Assembly (NCBI RefSeq): GCF_900169075.1 | Contig: NZ_LT827014.1 | Coordinates: forward strand, 372,001-436,000 | Origin: Chryseobacterium phocaeense | GTDB taxonomy: Bacteria; Bacteroidota; Bacteroidia; Flavobacteriales; Weeksellaceae | DNA length: 64,000 nt | Direction of reading: 5' to 3' | In this document: positions 53,649-62,218 of the stretch, in pieces | How positions within the stretch are numbered: position 1 is the stretch's first letter | Layout of the letters: each line of letters starts with the position of its first letter | Translations under genes and position numbers: made by a program | The notes under the pieces: model-generated | Database searches by the model: none | The model's input: the letters and a program-made list of their open reading frames with translations, nothing else | What the model was told of the DNA's origin: nothing

Positions 53649-53981
53649 ATGGCAAAGAGAGAAATAAAAAAATATACCCTTGCCGATATAAAAGATCGTT
53701 ACATCGGCAAAGAAGGAAGTGAAGAGAGGCAGCAATATGAATATGAACTGAGAATGGATGTGTTGGGACACTTGATAAAAGCAGCACGAAAAGAAAGAAA
53801 CCTCACACAGCTGGAACTGGGAGAATTGGTAGGCGTACAGAAAGCTCAAATCTCTAAAATCGAAAATAATATAACAAATGCTACGGTGGCTACAGTTATG
53901 AAGGTATTCGATGCGCTGAATGCAGAGCTTAAGTTTAGCATTAAACTGGAAGGCAAAAGATTGGAAGCAGAATTACATTAA
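53649..53981 (+). CDS. XRE-type antitoxin (HigA-like)
   Basis: A 110-residue DNA-binding protein with a C-terminal HTH_3 domain: DVLGHLIKAARKERNLTQLELGE, VGVQKAQISKIENNITNATVATVMKVFDAL. The N-terminal 40 residues are charged and form the toxin-binding part. Starts 2 bp after the toxin stop, in toxin-first order. It likely neutralises the toxin and represses the locus at the palindrome 53273-53298. Confidence 0.88.
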   Translation: MAKREIKKYTLADIKDRYIGKEGSEERQQYEYELRMDVLGHLIKAARKERNLTQLELGELVGVQKAQISKIENNITNATVATVMKVFDALNAELKFSIKLEGKRLEAELH

Positions 53982-53982
53982 C

Positions 53983-54014
53983 AAAAAAAGGAGCCAGAAT
54001 ATGGCCCCTTTTTT
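53983..54014. terminator. intrinsic terminator
   Basis: AAAAAAAGGAGCCA, loop, TGGCCCCTTTTTT between convergent antitoxin and sodC. Confidence 0.75.
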
Positions 54015-54038
54015 ATATGACATTTTGAAAATAAATCC

Positions 54039-54542
54039 TTATTTAATTTCCACGCATCCCACTCTTCCTCCCGCATTTCCGGTAGGCTGGGTATGGAAAT
54101 CATCTGCCGCCGCATGTACAATCAGCCCCTTTCCAATGATGTTTTTAGATTCGTCCGTACATCCCAGGCACCATTTATCGGTTTTGAAAGTAAGCACCGC
54201 TTTTCCGCTTGCATCCGCAGTAAGGTTACCGATATCTCCCATATGGAAATGTTCGGCACCCCATTTTCCGTGGTCGTTTTTGGATGGATTCCAGTGACCT
54301 CCTGTAGAAGTTCCGTCTGCCGCAGAGCAGTCTCCTTTCTCATGAATATGCACGGCATGGATTCCAGGAGTAAGATTCGTTACTTCAAGTTTCATGGTTA
54401 CCTCTTCTCCTTTCTGGGTAAACTTGGCTGTTCCGCCAGTCTCTGTTCCACTCTTAGCGTTAACCGTGTACGTTTTCGTTGTGCAGCATGAAGCCGCTAA
54501 AAATGCACAACCCGCCAGTAATGCTAATGTTTGTCCTTTCAT
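54039..54542 (-). CDS. sodC: periplasmic Cu/Zn superoxide dismutase, lipoprotein
   Basis: A 167-residue Cu/Zn SOD with a lipobox LAASC (C19). Copper ligands H65, H67, H83 and H143, zinc ligands H83, H91, H100 and D103, and the disulphide pair C72 and C163 are all present, as is the Arg near the C-terminus (R160). It converts superoxide to peroxide and oxygen outside the cytoplasm. Confidence 0.95.
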   Translation of the reverse strand: MKGQTLALLAGCAFLAASCCTTKTYTVNAKSGTETGGTAKFTQKGEEVTMKLEVTNLTPGIHAVHIHEKGDCSAADGTSTGGHWNPSKNDHGKWGAEHFHMGDIGNLTADASGKAVLTFKTDKWCLGCTDESKNIIGKGLIVHAAADDFHTQPTGNAGGRVGCVEIK

Positions 54543-54705
54543 TTTTAAATGATTTAAAGTGATTTTACGATAAATTTATAAAAGATTTTCCGAAGAACTT
54601 TATGATTTCAGTCTTTTTTCAGAAAACAATCCCATCAATTTCCCATTCAGAAGCCAAACTATGCCTTTCAGTAAAATTTATTTTAAAGAAAGGCATTTTC
54701 CGTAT

Positions 54706-54713
54706 TATTTTTG
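54706..54713 (+). promoter_or_regulatory. -7 promoter box of the TonB-dependent receptor
   Basis: TATTTTTG, ending 8 bases ahead of the ATG at 54722. Confidence 0.45.
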
Positions 54714-54721
54714 ACCCGAAA

Positions 54722-56974
54722 ATGAAACCCATGAAAGCACAAGGAAAAAAACTTTTACTGCTGATCACTTTTCTCACCTTTATTGCGGGCTATTCGCAGG
54801 TAAAGATCTCGGGAAAGGTCACTTTTAAAAGCAAAGGCATTAATGAAATCAATGTCACACTAAAAGACACTTATGATGGTGCAACTACAGATGCACAGGG
54901 AAATTTTTCCTTTGAAACAAGTGAAAAAGGAAATCATATCCTAACTTTTACCCATCCCAAATACCAGAGCATTGAAAAAGCAGTTGTGATTGAAAATCAG
55001 GATATCTCTGTCAATACAGAACTTAAAGAACAGATCAGTGAGATTGATGCCGTTGTGGTATCTGCAGGTTCCATAGAAGCCAGCGATAAGAAAAGAGCTA
55101 CAGCGCTGCTGACTCCCATTGATATTTATACCACAGCGGGTGCAGACGGCCAGATCTCTTCTGCCTTAAATTATCTTCCGGGCGTTCAGAAAGTAGGCGA
55201 GTCAGAAGGTCTTTTCATCCGGGGAGGGACCGGAACGGAATCCAAGATTTTTATGGATGGAAGCTTAATTAACAATTATTTCTCAAACTCAGTTCCCGGA
55301 ATTGCAGGAAGGGACCGTTTTAATACCTCGCTTTTTAAAGGGAATATTTTTTCCAGCGGCGGATATTCTGCATTGTACGGGCAGGCGCTTTCAGGCGCGC
55401 TGATGCTGGAAAGTGTAGATCTTCCGGACCAAAGCTCTTATGATTTTGGAATTTCACCCATCTTTTTAAGTGCAGGATTTCAGAAACTGGGATCAGATAA
55501 AAATCATTCTTTCGGAGCAACTTTGGGCTATTCGCTCCTGAGCGTTATGCAGAATGTTTTTAATTTTAATACCGATTTTATTGATGCTCCGCAGGGCCTG
55601 AACGGAGATTTTAATTTCAGAATTAAAACAAAATCAGGTGGATTCCTTAAATATTACGGAATGTATGATTCCAATAAAATGGGGGTAAAAACACAAAGTC
55701 TGGAGCCGGAGTATGATTTTGCACTGGTAAGACTGAAAGGAAAAAATACCTACCACAATCTGTCTTTTAAGCAAAAATTCGGGAAATATCTTCTGAATGC
55801 CGGAACGTCTTATTCCTACAACAGATCCGATCTGAATTTTTCCACGGAAACAAATGATCAGGAATCAGATCCGTCCCAGCTTTTAACTGAAGGAAATTAC
55901 ATCAATTTTAAAGCAGTTATTGAAAGGAAGATCAATAAAATAAGCGCAGTAAGAGCAGGTTTTGAACTGAATAACACAGATGAAAAACTAAACTTTACAG
56001 AAGTCCGCAAGCATTATAAAGACCTGATTTCTTCCGCTTTTGCAGAAACAGATCTGGGTTTCAGTAACGCATTGTCCGCAAAAATTGGGTTTAGGGCAGA
56101 GCATTCTTCTTTCTTAGGAAAAAGCAATTTTGCACCGCGCTTTGCATTGGCTTACCGTCTGGCTAAGGACTGGACAACCTCCATTGCGTATGGATTGTTT
56201 TATCAGAACCCAGAAAGCAGATACATCAACGGCCCTGCGGATCTGGATTTCCAGAAATCACAACATTATATTTTTCAGGTGCAGAGGGCATCGGAGGGGA
56301 GAAGCCTGCGTTTTGAGGCTTTTTACAAAAAGTATGATCAGCTGATCAAAACATTCAATATCACACCGGACAGCCAGCAAAACCAGCAGATACAAAGCGC
56401 ATTGAACAATGACGGTTACGGGTATGCAAAAGGACTCGAATTGTTCTGGAGAGACAAAAAAACCTTTAAAAATATAGATTACTGGCTCAGTTACTCATTC
56501 CTGGACTCTGAAAGGGACTTCACCAATTATCCCGTAAGCCTGAAACCGAATTTTGCATCCGCTCACACACTTTCAGCAGTAGCCAAAAGATTTATCCCGG
56601 AATGGAAATTAGGAGTCAATTTATCCTATACCTATGCGAAAGGACGCCCTTACTACGATATTGCAACGAAAACGGAAAACAGCAATGTGGTGAATTACAT
56701 CAGAAATGAAGGAACCCTGAAAGATTATAATGCGCTTAACATCAGCTTTAATTATCTTCCGAACCTCGGAAAAAAAGATGCCAAAGCCTTCATGGTATTT
56801 GTTCTGAGTGTTTCCAATGTTTTAGGATCTAAAAATGTCTACGGCTATAATTTCTCGATGGATGGAAGCAGAAGCTCTTCGGTAGTTCCACCGGTAAATA
56901 CCTTTGTGTTTGTAGGCGCCTTCATCAGTTTTGGTGTAGACAGAACAGAGGATGCCATCAATAATAATTTATAA
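54722..56974 (+). CDS. TonB-dependent outer-membrane receptor
   Basis: A 750-residue receptor when started at ATG 54722 (54731 is equally possible). The frame opens at 54602, but the promoter box at 54706-54713 lies in that extension, so the shorter form is preferred. Signal peptide about 1-25 (KKLLLLITFLTFIAGYSQ), carboxypeptidase-regulatory-like domain at 27-115 (VKISGKVTFKSKGINEINVTL), plug domain with GLFIRGGTGTESKIFMDG near 163-180, then a beta-barrel of about 500 residues. The ligand is unknown; no SusD partner is next to it. Confidence 0.9.
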   Translation: MKPMKAQGKKLLLLITFLTFIAGYSQVKISGKVTFKSKGINEINVTLKDTYDGATTDAQGNFSFETSEKGNHILTFTHPKYQSIEKAVVIENQDISVNTELKEQISEIDAVVVSAGSIEASDKKRATALLTPIDIYTTAGADGQISSALNYLPGVQKVGESEGLFIRGGTGTESKIFMDGSLINNYFSNSVPGIAGRDRFNTSLFKGNIFSSGGYSALYGQALSGALMLESVDLPDQSSYDFGISPIFLSAGFQKLGSDKNHSFGATLGYSLLSVMQNVFNFNTDFIDAPQGLNGDFNFRIKTKSGGFLKYYGMYDSNKMGVKTQSLEPEYDFALVRLKGKNTYHNLSFKQKFGKYLLNAGTSYSYNRSDLNFSTETNDQESDPSQLLTEGNYINFKAVIERKINKISAVRAGFELNNTDEKLNFTEVRKHYKDLISSAFAETDLGFSNALSAKIGFRAEHSSFLGKSNFAPRFALAYRLAKDWTTSIAYGLFYQNPESRYINGPADLDFQKSQHYIFQVQRASEGRSLRFEAFYKKYDQLIKTFNITPDSQQNQQIQSALNNDGYGYAKGLELFWRDKKTFKNIDYWLSYSFLDSERDFTNYPVSLKPNFASAHTLSAVAKRFIPEWKLGVNLSYTYAKGRPYYDIATKTENSNVVNYIRNEGTLKDYNALNISFNYLPNLGKKDAKAFMVFVLSVSNVLGSKNVYGYNFSMDGSRSSSVVPPVNTFVFVGAFISFGVDRTEDAINNNL

Positions 56975-57056
56975 AATAACAGCGGCGGATACCACAATCG
57001 TTGCAAAATACATAACTTAGGATCAACAATTAAACTAACTTCAAAAAATTGATATA

Positions 57057-57707
57057 ATGAAAAAATACCTTTTAAGTTTTGCTTTAGCTTTTATGAGTTT
57101 AACAGCTTTTGCACAGGCAGATTATGAAAAAATAATGGCCGAGAAGATTGCTAAAACAGAAACGTGTAAAACCCCGGAAGAGTTCCAGACCCTGACCAAT
57201 GATTTCCAGAGAATAGGGAGCAAGGAAAGCTCAAAATGGCTTCCTCCGTATTATGCTGCATTTTCCCAGATTCAGAAAGGAAGACTGATGATGAGGAACG
57301 GAAATATGCAGGCGCTGGATGAAATAGCAGGAGAAGCAGACAAATATCTGGCTTCGGCTCAGAATCTCGCAGGCGCAGATAATGCGGAGATCCATCTGCT
57401 GAAAAAAATGGCTGCTTCTTTAAGAATGATGGTCAACCCGGCACAGCGTTATATGACGGATGGTGCCAAGGCTTCGGAAGAAATGGCTATTGCCGAAAAA
57501 CTGGATCCTTCAAATCCGAGAATAGCACTTATCAAGGCTGAAGATGTTTATTTTACCCCTGAACAGTATGGCGGAAGTAAAACAAAAGGAATGGAAATGT
57601 TCAAGGAAACGATTAAGAAATTTGATAACTACAAACCAAAATCAGCTCTGGATCCGAACTGGGGAAGAGCAGAGGCGGAATATTTTGTCAATATGCCGGG
57701 AAAATAA
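57057..57707 (+). CDS. exported helical (TPR-like) hypothetical protein
   Basis: A 216-residue protein with a signal peptide (MKKYLLSFALAFMSLTAFAQ). The mature part is helical with TPR-like spacing (YYAAFSQIQKGRLMM, ASEEMAIAEKLDPSNPRIALI). Related proteins are common hypothetical proteins in Flavobacteriia. It is 82 bp downstream of the receptor gene and could be co-transcribed with it. Function unknown. Confidence 0.7.
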   Translation: MKKYLLSFALAFMSLTAFAQADYEKIMAEKIAKTETCKTPEEFQTLTNDFQRIGSKESSKWLPPYYAAFSQIQKGRLMMRNGNMQALDEIAGEADKYLASAQNLAGADNAEIHLLKKMAASLRMMVNPAQRYMTDGAKASEEMAIAEKLDPSNPRIALIKAEDVYFTPEQYGGSKTKGMEMFKETIKKFDNYKPKSALDPNWGRAEAEYFVNMPGK

Positions 57708-57718
57708 CAACAAAATCC

Positions 57719-57748
57719 AAACCCTTCCATAGCCGGAAGGGTTTTTGT
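57719..57748 (+). terminator. intrinsic terminator
   Basis: AAACCCTTCC, loop ATAGCC, GGAAGGGTTT followed by T residues, 12 bp after the preceding stop. Confidence 0.85.
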
Positions 57749-57839
57749 TTCCGTTCAGGAAGGAAAATCAGCCCTTCGGTAAAAAATAATTTTCGATACC
57801 TTTATGATGAACTAATTTTGAGCCAGGAAATCTGATGAC

Positions 57840-59159
57840 ATGAAACGTAAGGGATTTATAATATTACTTTGGGTATCGCTGGGAACGGCGCTGTTTTTCT
57901 TTTTATTTTTTACCAAAGAGAAAAACTTCCACAATTTTCTGATCACGCTGCTGATCTCATCGATGTATTCATTCGTTCTTGGCCTGGGAAACGCCCTGAT
58001 TAATGAGTTTCTCAACAGGAAGTTTCCCTGGTCGGAAACTACGCGGATCAGGGCCGTATTAAGCGTCATATCCATCATTATCGGAAATTTTATTCTGGTC
58101 TATTTCTGTAACTATATGAACTATGTGGTGATTCAGAAAACAGCAACAACAGAAGCTTTTTTTTCTAAAGAATACGGCACCACCAACTGGTTTATGATCA
58201 ATATTGCCCTTCTGATTTCAGCGTTTCTTCATGCCAAAAGCTTTATGGAAGAGCTCAAGAAAACCTCAAGAAAGGAAGTGGTGGAACAAAAACTGATCGC
58301 GAAATCCGCCAATGCCCAGTTTGAAAGTCTTAAAAACCAGCTGGACCCGCATTTTCTGTTTAATTCTTTAAATGTGCTGAGCTCTTTGATTGATGAAAAC
58401 CCTAACCAGGCGCAGAAATTTACAGCTTCTATGTCAAAGATCTACCGGTATGTATTGGAACAGAAAGATAAAGAGCTGGTAACCGTAGAAGATGAGATCG
58501 AGTTTGCGAAGACTTACTGCGAACTTTTAAAAACCAGGTTTGAAGACAGTGTAGATTTTATTTTTGATGTGAAAAAAGAAGATTACAAAAGATATGTAGT
58601 CCCTTTATCCCTGCAGCTTCTGCTGGAAAACTGCATCAAACACAATTTTGCAACCTCTGCACGACCGTTGGTGATTAAAATCTTCTCGGATAATGATACG
58701 CTGTGTATTGAAAATAACCTTCAGGCACGGGAGCAGATGAAAGAAAGCGCAGGAATTGGTCTGGCCAATATTGTCCAGCGGTATGCCCTTTTGACAAAGA
58801 AAAATGTTTTCATTGAAAAATCTGAAGATTATTTTAAAGTAAAAGTTCCGATATTGTCTGATAAACCCAGTAATATCAATGCTAAAACCGATATTGAAGA
58901 CGGATCTTATGAAAAAGCAAAGAAACGGGTGAAAGAATTAAAGGGCTTCTACGGAAATCTGATCTCTTACTGTACAGTAATCCCGTTTTTGATCATTGTC
59001 AACCTGCTCACCTCCCCGCATAATCTCTGGTTCTATTTTCCTATGCTGGGATGGGGTGTTGGGGTTGCTTCCCATGCATTTCAGGTTTTTGGAGTCGGGG
59101 AATCCTGGAAAGAACGAAAGATCCGCGAAATAATGGAAAAACAAAAAAACAGAAGATAA
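57840..59159 (+). CDS. LytS-type histidine kinase with C-terminal 2TM domain
   Basis: A 439-residue membrane protein. Four N-terminal hydrophobic segments (about 6-24, 31-52, 70-95, 117-132) precede a His_kinase domain whose phospho-acceptor is H171 in NQLDPHFLFNSLN. The ATPase part contains QLLLENCIKHNF (N box) and SAGIGLANIVQRY (G box). After about residue 350 a 2TM domain begins (KKRVKELKGFYGNLISYC, NLWFYFPMLGWGVGVASHAF). The architecture kinase-then-2TM puts a membrane module at the C-terminus. It overlaps the next 2TM gene by one base (TAATG). Confidence 0.88.
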   Translation: MKRKGFIILLWVSLGTALFFFLFFTKEKNFHNFLITLLISSMYSFVLGLGNALINEFLNRKFPWSETTRIRAVLSVISIIIGNFILVYFCNYMNYVVIQKTATTEAFFSKEYGTTNWFMINIALLISAFLHAKSFMEELKKTSRKEVVEQKLIAKSANAQFESLKNQLDPHFLFNSLNVLSSLIDENPNQAQKFTASMSKIYRYVLEQKDKELVTVEDEIEFAKTYCELLKTRFEDSVDFIFDVKKEDYKRYVVPLSLQLLLENCIKHNFATSARPLVIKIFSDNDTLCIENNLQAREQMKESAGIGLANIVQRYALLTKKNVFIEKSEDYFKVKVPILSDKPSNINAKTDIEDGSYEKAKKRVKELKGFYGNLISYCTVIPFLIIVNLLTSPHNLWFYFPMLGWGVGVASHAFQVFGVGESWKERKIREIMEKQKNRR

Positions 59160-59461
59160 TGGAAAGCTATGACGAAAATGATATCCGCTATGAGCAGGCC
59201 AAAAGGCAGGTAGAACGATTAAGAGGATTTTACGGACACTTATTTACCTATATTGGGATAAATGCTTTAATTGTCCTCTACAATTACAATCATTTAGAAC
59301 CCGGAGAAAGCTATTTCCAGTTCAAAAACTTCTTTACAGCCACTTTCTGGGGCATTGGGCTTGTTGCTCATGCGATCGTTGCTTTTTTACCCAATATAAG
59401 CTTTATCAAAGACTGGGAGGAGAAGCAGATCAGACGGGTGATGGAGAAAAAGAAGAAGTGA
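59159..59461 (+). CDS. 2TM domain protein
   Basis: A 100-residue protein with the 2TM pattern RQVERLRGFYGHLFTYIGIN and FFTATFWGIGLVAHAIVAFLPNI, ending in a charged helix (WEEKQIRRVMEKKKK). The ATG shares a base with the kinase stop codon, so the two are co-translated. It resembles the C-terminal module of the kinase. Confidence 0.85.
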   Translation: MESYDENDIRYEQAKRQVERLRGFYGHLFTYIGINALIVLYNYNHLEPGESYFQFKNFFTATFWGIGLVAHAIVAFLPNISFIKDWEEKQIRRVMEKKKK

Positions 59462-59463
59462 TT

Positions 59464-59635
59464 GGGGCTAAAGTGCGAAATGGCAAATTTGCAAAAAGGC
59501 AAAACTGCTAAATCACTAATTAGCCGGTAATTAAAGATAGCTGGTATAGGAACAGTTGTTTTTTGAAGTATAATTCTATATCCACTCACAAAAGCCCTTT
59601 TGCAAATTTGCCTTTTCGCCATTTTACCTTTTCAC
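59464..59635. repeat. dispersed GGCAAAATTGC-type repeats in inverted pair
   Basis: The left arm 59464-59514 (GGGGCTAAAGTGCGAAATGG onward) and right arm 59592-59635 (TGCAAATTTGCCTTTTCGCC onward, inverted) belong to the repeat family described at 2294-2340. The pair brackets about 75 bp of AT-rich DNA. Confidence 0.6.
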
Positions 59636-59649
59636 CAAAAAACTAAAGT

Positions 59650-60219
59650 ATGACTACACTCCAAATCCTCTTCACCATTTCAATGGCCGCCTGGTTCCTC
59701 TCCGAATTCTTTTACAAAAACATGTTGAAATCCGGGAAGGATGACAAAAAAGATAAGGATAAGTCTACCCTGAATATTTTATGGATGGCCATTCCATTTT
59801 CCATTGCTGCTTCAGTAACTGTGTCTTATGTGACCAAAATTCCTATTGCTGAGGGGCAGTGGATATTGTACTTAGGAGAAGCTTTTATTTTAACAGGGAT
59901 TATTTTCAGATATGCTATTATCAGGTCTTTAGGGAAATATTTTACGGTAGATGTCACAATAAAAGAAGACCATAAGATTAAGAAGGAGGGATTCTACCAA
60001 TATGTGAGGCAACCTTCGTATTCATTTTCTCTTCTAACATCTTTAGGATTAGGCTTGTATCTCAATAACTGGCTTTCATTAATTCTGGCCATCCTGCCGC
60101 CTTTTTTAGCTTTTACGTACCGGATCAAGGTTGAAGAACAGGCTCTGATTGAACAATTCGGGGAAGAATATCTCGAATACAGAAAAAAGACAAAAAAGCT
60201 CATTCCGTTTATTTACTGA
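59650..60219 (+). CDS. ICMT/PEMT-like membrane methyltransferase
   Basis: A 189-residue membrane protein with hydrophobic segments near 1-18, 45-62, 75-93 and 130-155. The conserved C-terminal part GFYQYVRQPSYSFSLLTSLGLGL and RIKVEEQALIEQFGEEYLEYRKKTKKLIPFIY is the isoprenylcysteine carboxyl methyltransferase-like signature. Probably methylates a lipid or a membrane protein; substrate unknown. It is among the 2TM genes, but a functional link is not shown. Confidence 0.85.
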   Translation: MTTLQILFTISMAAWFLSEFFYKNMLKSGKDDKKDKDKSTLNILWMAIPFSIAASVTVSYVTKIPIAEGQWILYLGEAFILTGIIFRYAIIRSLGKYFTVDVTIKEDHKIKKEGFYQYVRQPSYSFSLLTSLGLGLYLNNWLSLILAILPPFLAFTYRIKVEEQALIEQFGEEYLEYRKKTKKLIPFIY

Positions 60220-60669
60220 TCATCAAACTTCAGTTTAAAATCTTCTATTAAATAATCATCTGAGAGACTTGTGGAATCTGTGGGAGATTTAAAAGCAGAT
60301 TGTTGGTCATTCGCAAAAACGCGAAAGTATTTACCTGCGATCTGTTGTAAGGCGCAAAGATTTTATTTTCGATAAAATTTCACTCACCGTCATTGCTAGG
60401 AGCCTGCGACAGAGCAATCTCTGAACACAATTTCCCGGGCAATGCCTTGTTTAAAAATCTTTGATTTTATTGCGTCTTAAAACAGCATACAGGTCAAAAA
60501 CCTTGCGCCGTTGCGTTTAATCAAAACAACGGCAAAAACTATTAAATCCAACTTTTTACCATTCAGCATTCATAATCTACCGTTCAGTCATATTAAGTTG
60601 AAAGGAGGCCCTTTTCTGACCTACCTTTGATTCAACAAAAATGACAAACTCATCTTTAAAATAAAAATT
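60220..60669. other. intergenic region holding two dispersed-repeat arms and a REP-like hairpin
   Basis: No gene. Repeat arms at 60315-60380 and, inverted, 60455-60522 bracket a REP-like hairpin (CATTGCTAGGAGCCTGCGAC, then AGAGCAATC, about 60391-60420) whose ends ATTGCT and AGCAAT pair. The arms match the GCGC-type repeats at 2369-2436 and 3362-3434. Confidence 0.55.
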
Positions 60670-60966
60670 ATGGAAACTACATCAATCGACAAAGAAACTT
60701 ATGCATACAGAAGAGCATCAAGAAGAGTAAAAGAACTGAAAGGATTTTACGGAAACCTTACTTCTTACTGCCTGGTTATTCCTTTTTTATTTGTGTTAAA
60801 CATGATTACAGCTCCTCAGCACTTATGGTTTTACTGGCCGATGCTTGGATGGGGAGTAGGGATTGTAGCGCATGGAATCAGCGTTTTCGGGATCGGAAAA
60901 GAATGGGAAGAAAGAAAGATCAGAGAGCTTATGGAGCAGGACAATAAGAATACAAAAACACTTTAA
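60670..60966 (+). CDS. 2TM domain protein
   Basis: A 98-residue protein: RRVKELKGFYGNLTSYCLVI, then QHLWFYWPMLGWGVGIVAHG, then a charged C-terminus (WEERKIRELMEQDNK). It is very close to the C-terminal module of the kinase at 57840-59159, so it probably arose by duplication. Function unknown. Confidence 0.85.
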   Translation: METTSIDKETYAYRRASRRVKELKGFYGNLTSYCLVIPFLFVLNMITAPQHLWFYWPMLGWGVGIVAHGISVFGIGKEWEERKIRELMEQDNKNTKTL

Positions 60967-60990
60967 TCATCTAAAAAGCAATTAATAATC

Positions 60991-61266
60991 ATGGATTACA
61001 ACAGCGCACAGGAAAGAGTGAACCAGCTTAAGAAATTTTACAAAAGTCTTTTGTGGTTTGGAATCGTAGCCGGAATCATATTCTTTGATGATATTTTTGA
61101 AGAAGGAAAATTTAATTTTTCCCTGTTTGACGGATCAATTATTCTTGCGATATGGGGAATTGTCCTTACCGTTAAAGCCGTAAAACTGTTTGTTTTTGAT
61201 GCAGACTGGGAAAATGATATTATTGAAAGAGAAATGAGAAAAGACAAAAAGAACATACATTTTTAA
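60991..61266 (+). CDS. 2TM domain protein
   Basis: A 91-residue, more divergent member: QERVNQLKKFYKSLLWFGIV and SIILAIWGIVLTVKAVKLFV give two membrane segments, followed by DADWENDIIEREMRKDKKN. It is 24 bp after the preceding 2TM gene and 49 bp before the LytTR regulator, so all may be one mRNA. Confidence 0.8.
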   Translation: MDYNSAQERVNQLKKFYKSLLWFGIVAGIIFFDDIFEEGKFNFSLFDGSIILAIWGIVLTVKAVKLFVFDADWENDIIEREMRKDKKNIHF

Positions 61267-61315
61267 TCTGTCTTTTTTTATCTAATTTTATTCCCGACTA
61301 AAAAACTGAAACCCA

Positions 61316-62059
61316 ATGATCAAAACGGTTATTATCGAAGACGAAAAACCTGCTTCAAGGAAATTGGAAAGAATGCTCAGTAATTTTCCTGAAATAGAGG
61401 TAGTTGGCAAAATAGAATCGGTGGAAGAAGGAATAGCCTGGTTTTCTGAAAATGAACATCCGCAGCTGATCTTTTCTGACATTGTTTTAGGAGACGGCCT
61501 GTCTTTCGATATCTTTGAAAAAACACCTACGAAAGGGTTTATTATTTATACCACAGCGTTTGATCAGTATACATTAAAAGCGTTTAAGCTGAACAGTATT
61601 GATTATCTTTTGAAGCCCATTCTGGAAGAAGATCTTTCCGGGGCAATAGAAAAGTTCAAGTCCTTTATTCCTGCCAATAATATGACCGGCTCGGAGGACA
61701 TTAAACAACTGATCAGGAAAGAAAAATCTACACTTTCGCGGGTTTTGGTTAAAATTGGGTATAATCTTAAAATTGTACAGACCCATGAGATCAGCTGCTT
61801 TTTCAGCGAAAACAAAATCGTTTATCTTCAGACGGAGGAACGGGTTTATCCGTCAGATTTTACACTGGATGAACTTGAAGATATTCTGGAAGAAAAGAAA
61901 TTTTTCAGAGTAAACAGACAGTTTATCATTAATTCCGACTATATCAAAAACATTCATACATCGCCTTACTACAAGGTCGAGATGGAATTTCAGCCGCAGG
62001 AAGAAATCACCGTTAGCCGTGACCGGGTGAAGGATTTTAAAGAATGGCTGGTAGGGTAG
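61316..62059 (+). CDS. LytTR-family response regulator
   Basis: A 247-residue response regulator. The receiver domain has the acidic pocket IIEDEKPA (E8-D10 region) and the phospho-acceptor D55 in LIFSDIVLGDG; the conserved Lys is in DYLLKPILEE. The LytTR DNA-binding domain fills about residues 135-247, with FFSENKIVYLQT and FRVNRQFIIN. It is the likely partner of the LytS-type kinase at 57840-59159, which lies four genes upstream. Confidence 0.93.
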   Translation: MIKTVIIEDEKPASRKLERMLSNFPEIEVVGKIESVEEGIAWFSENEHPQLIFSDIVLGDGLSFDIFEKTPTKGFIIYTTAFDQYTLKAFKLNSIDYLLKPILEEDLSGAIEKFKSFIPANNMTGSEDIKQLIRKEKSTLSRVLVKIGYNLKIVQTHEISCFFSENKIVYLQTEERVYPSDFTLDELEDILEEKKFFRVNRQFIINSDYIKNIHTSPYYKVEMEFQPQEEITVSRDRVKDFKEWLVG

Positions 62060-62218
62060 AGGAGACACTAGATTTCAGATACCGGACATCAGATTTTAGA
62101 TTAAGGTTGAGGGTGAGTTTAAGATGACTAATTATGGTTTACAACAATTTTTAAAAAGCACCCCATTAAAATTCTCCGACTCTATCACCCTAAAACTCTC
62201 TCACTCTCCAACCTGGAA

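Noticed and set aside
53240..54014. A prophage remnant around the toxin-antitoxin genes
   Set aside because: No integrase, attachment repeat or phage structural gene is nearby; the pair is an isolated locus.
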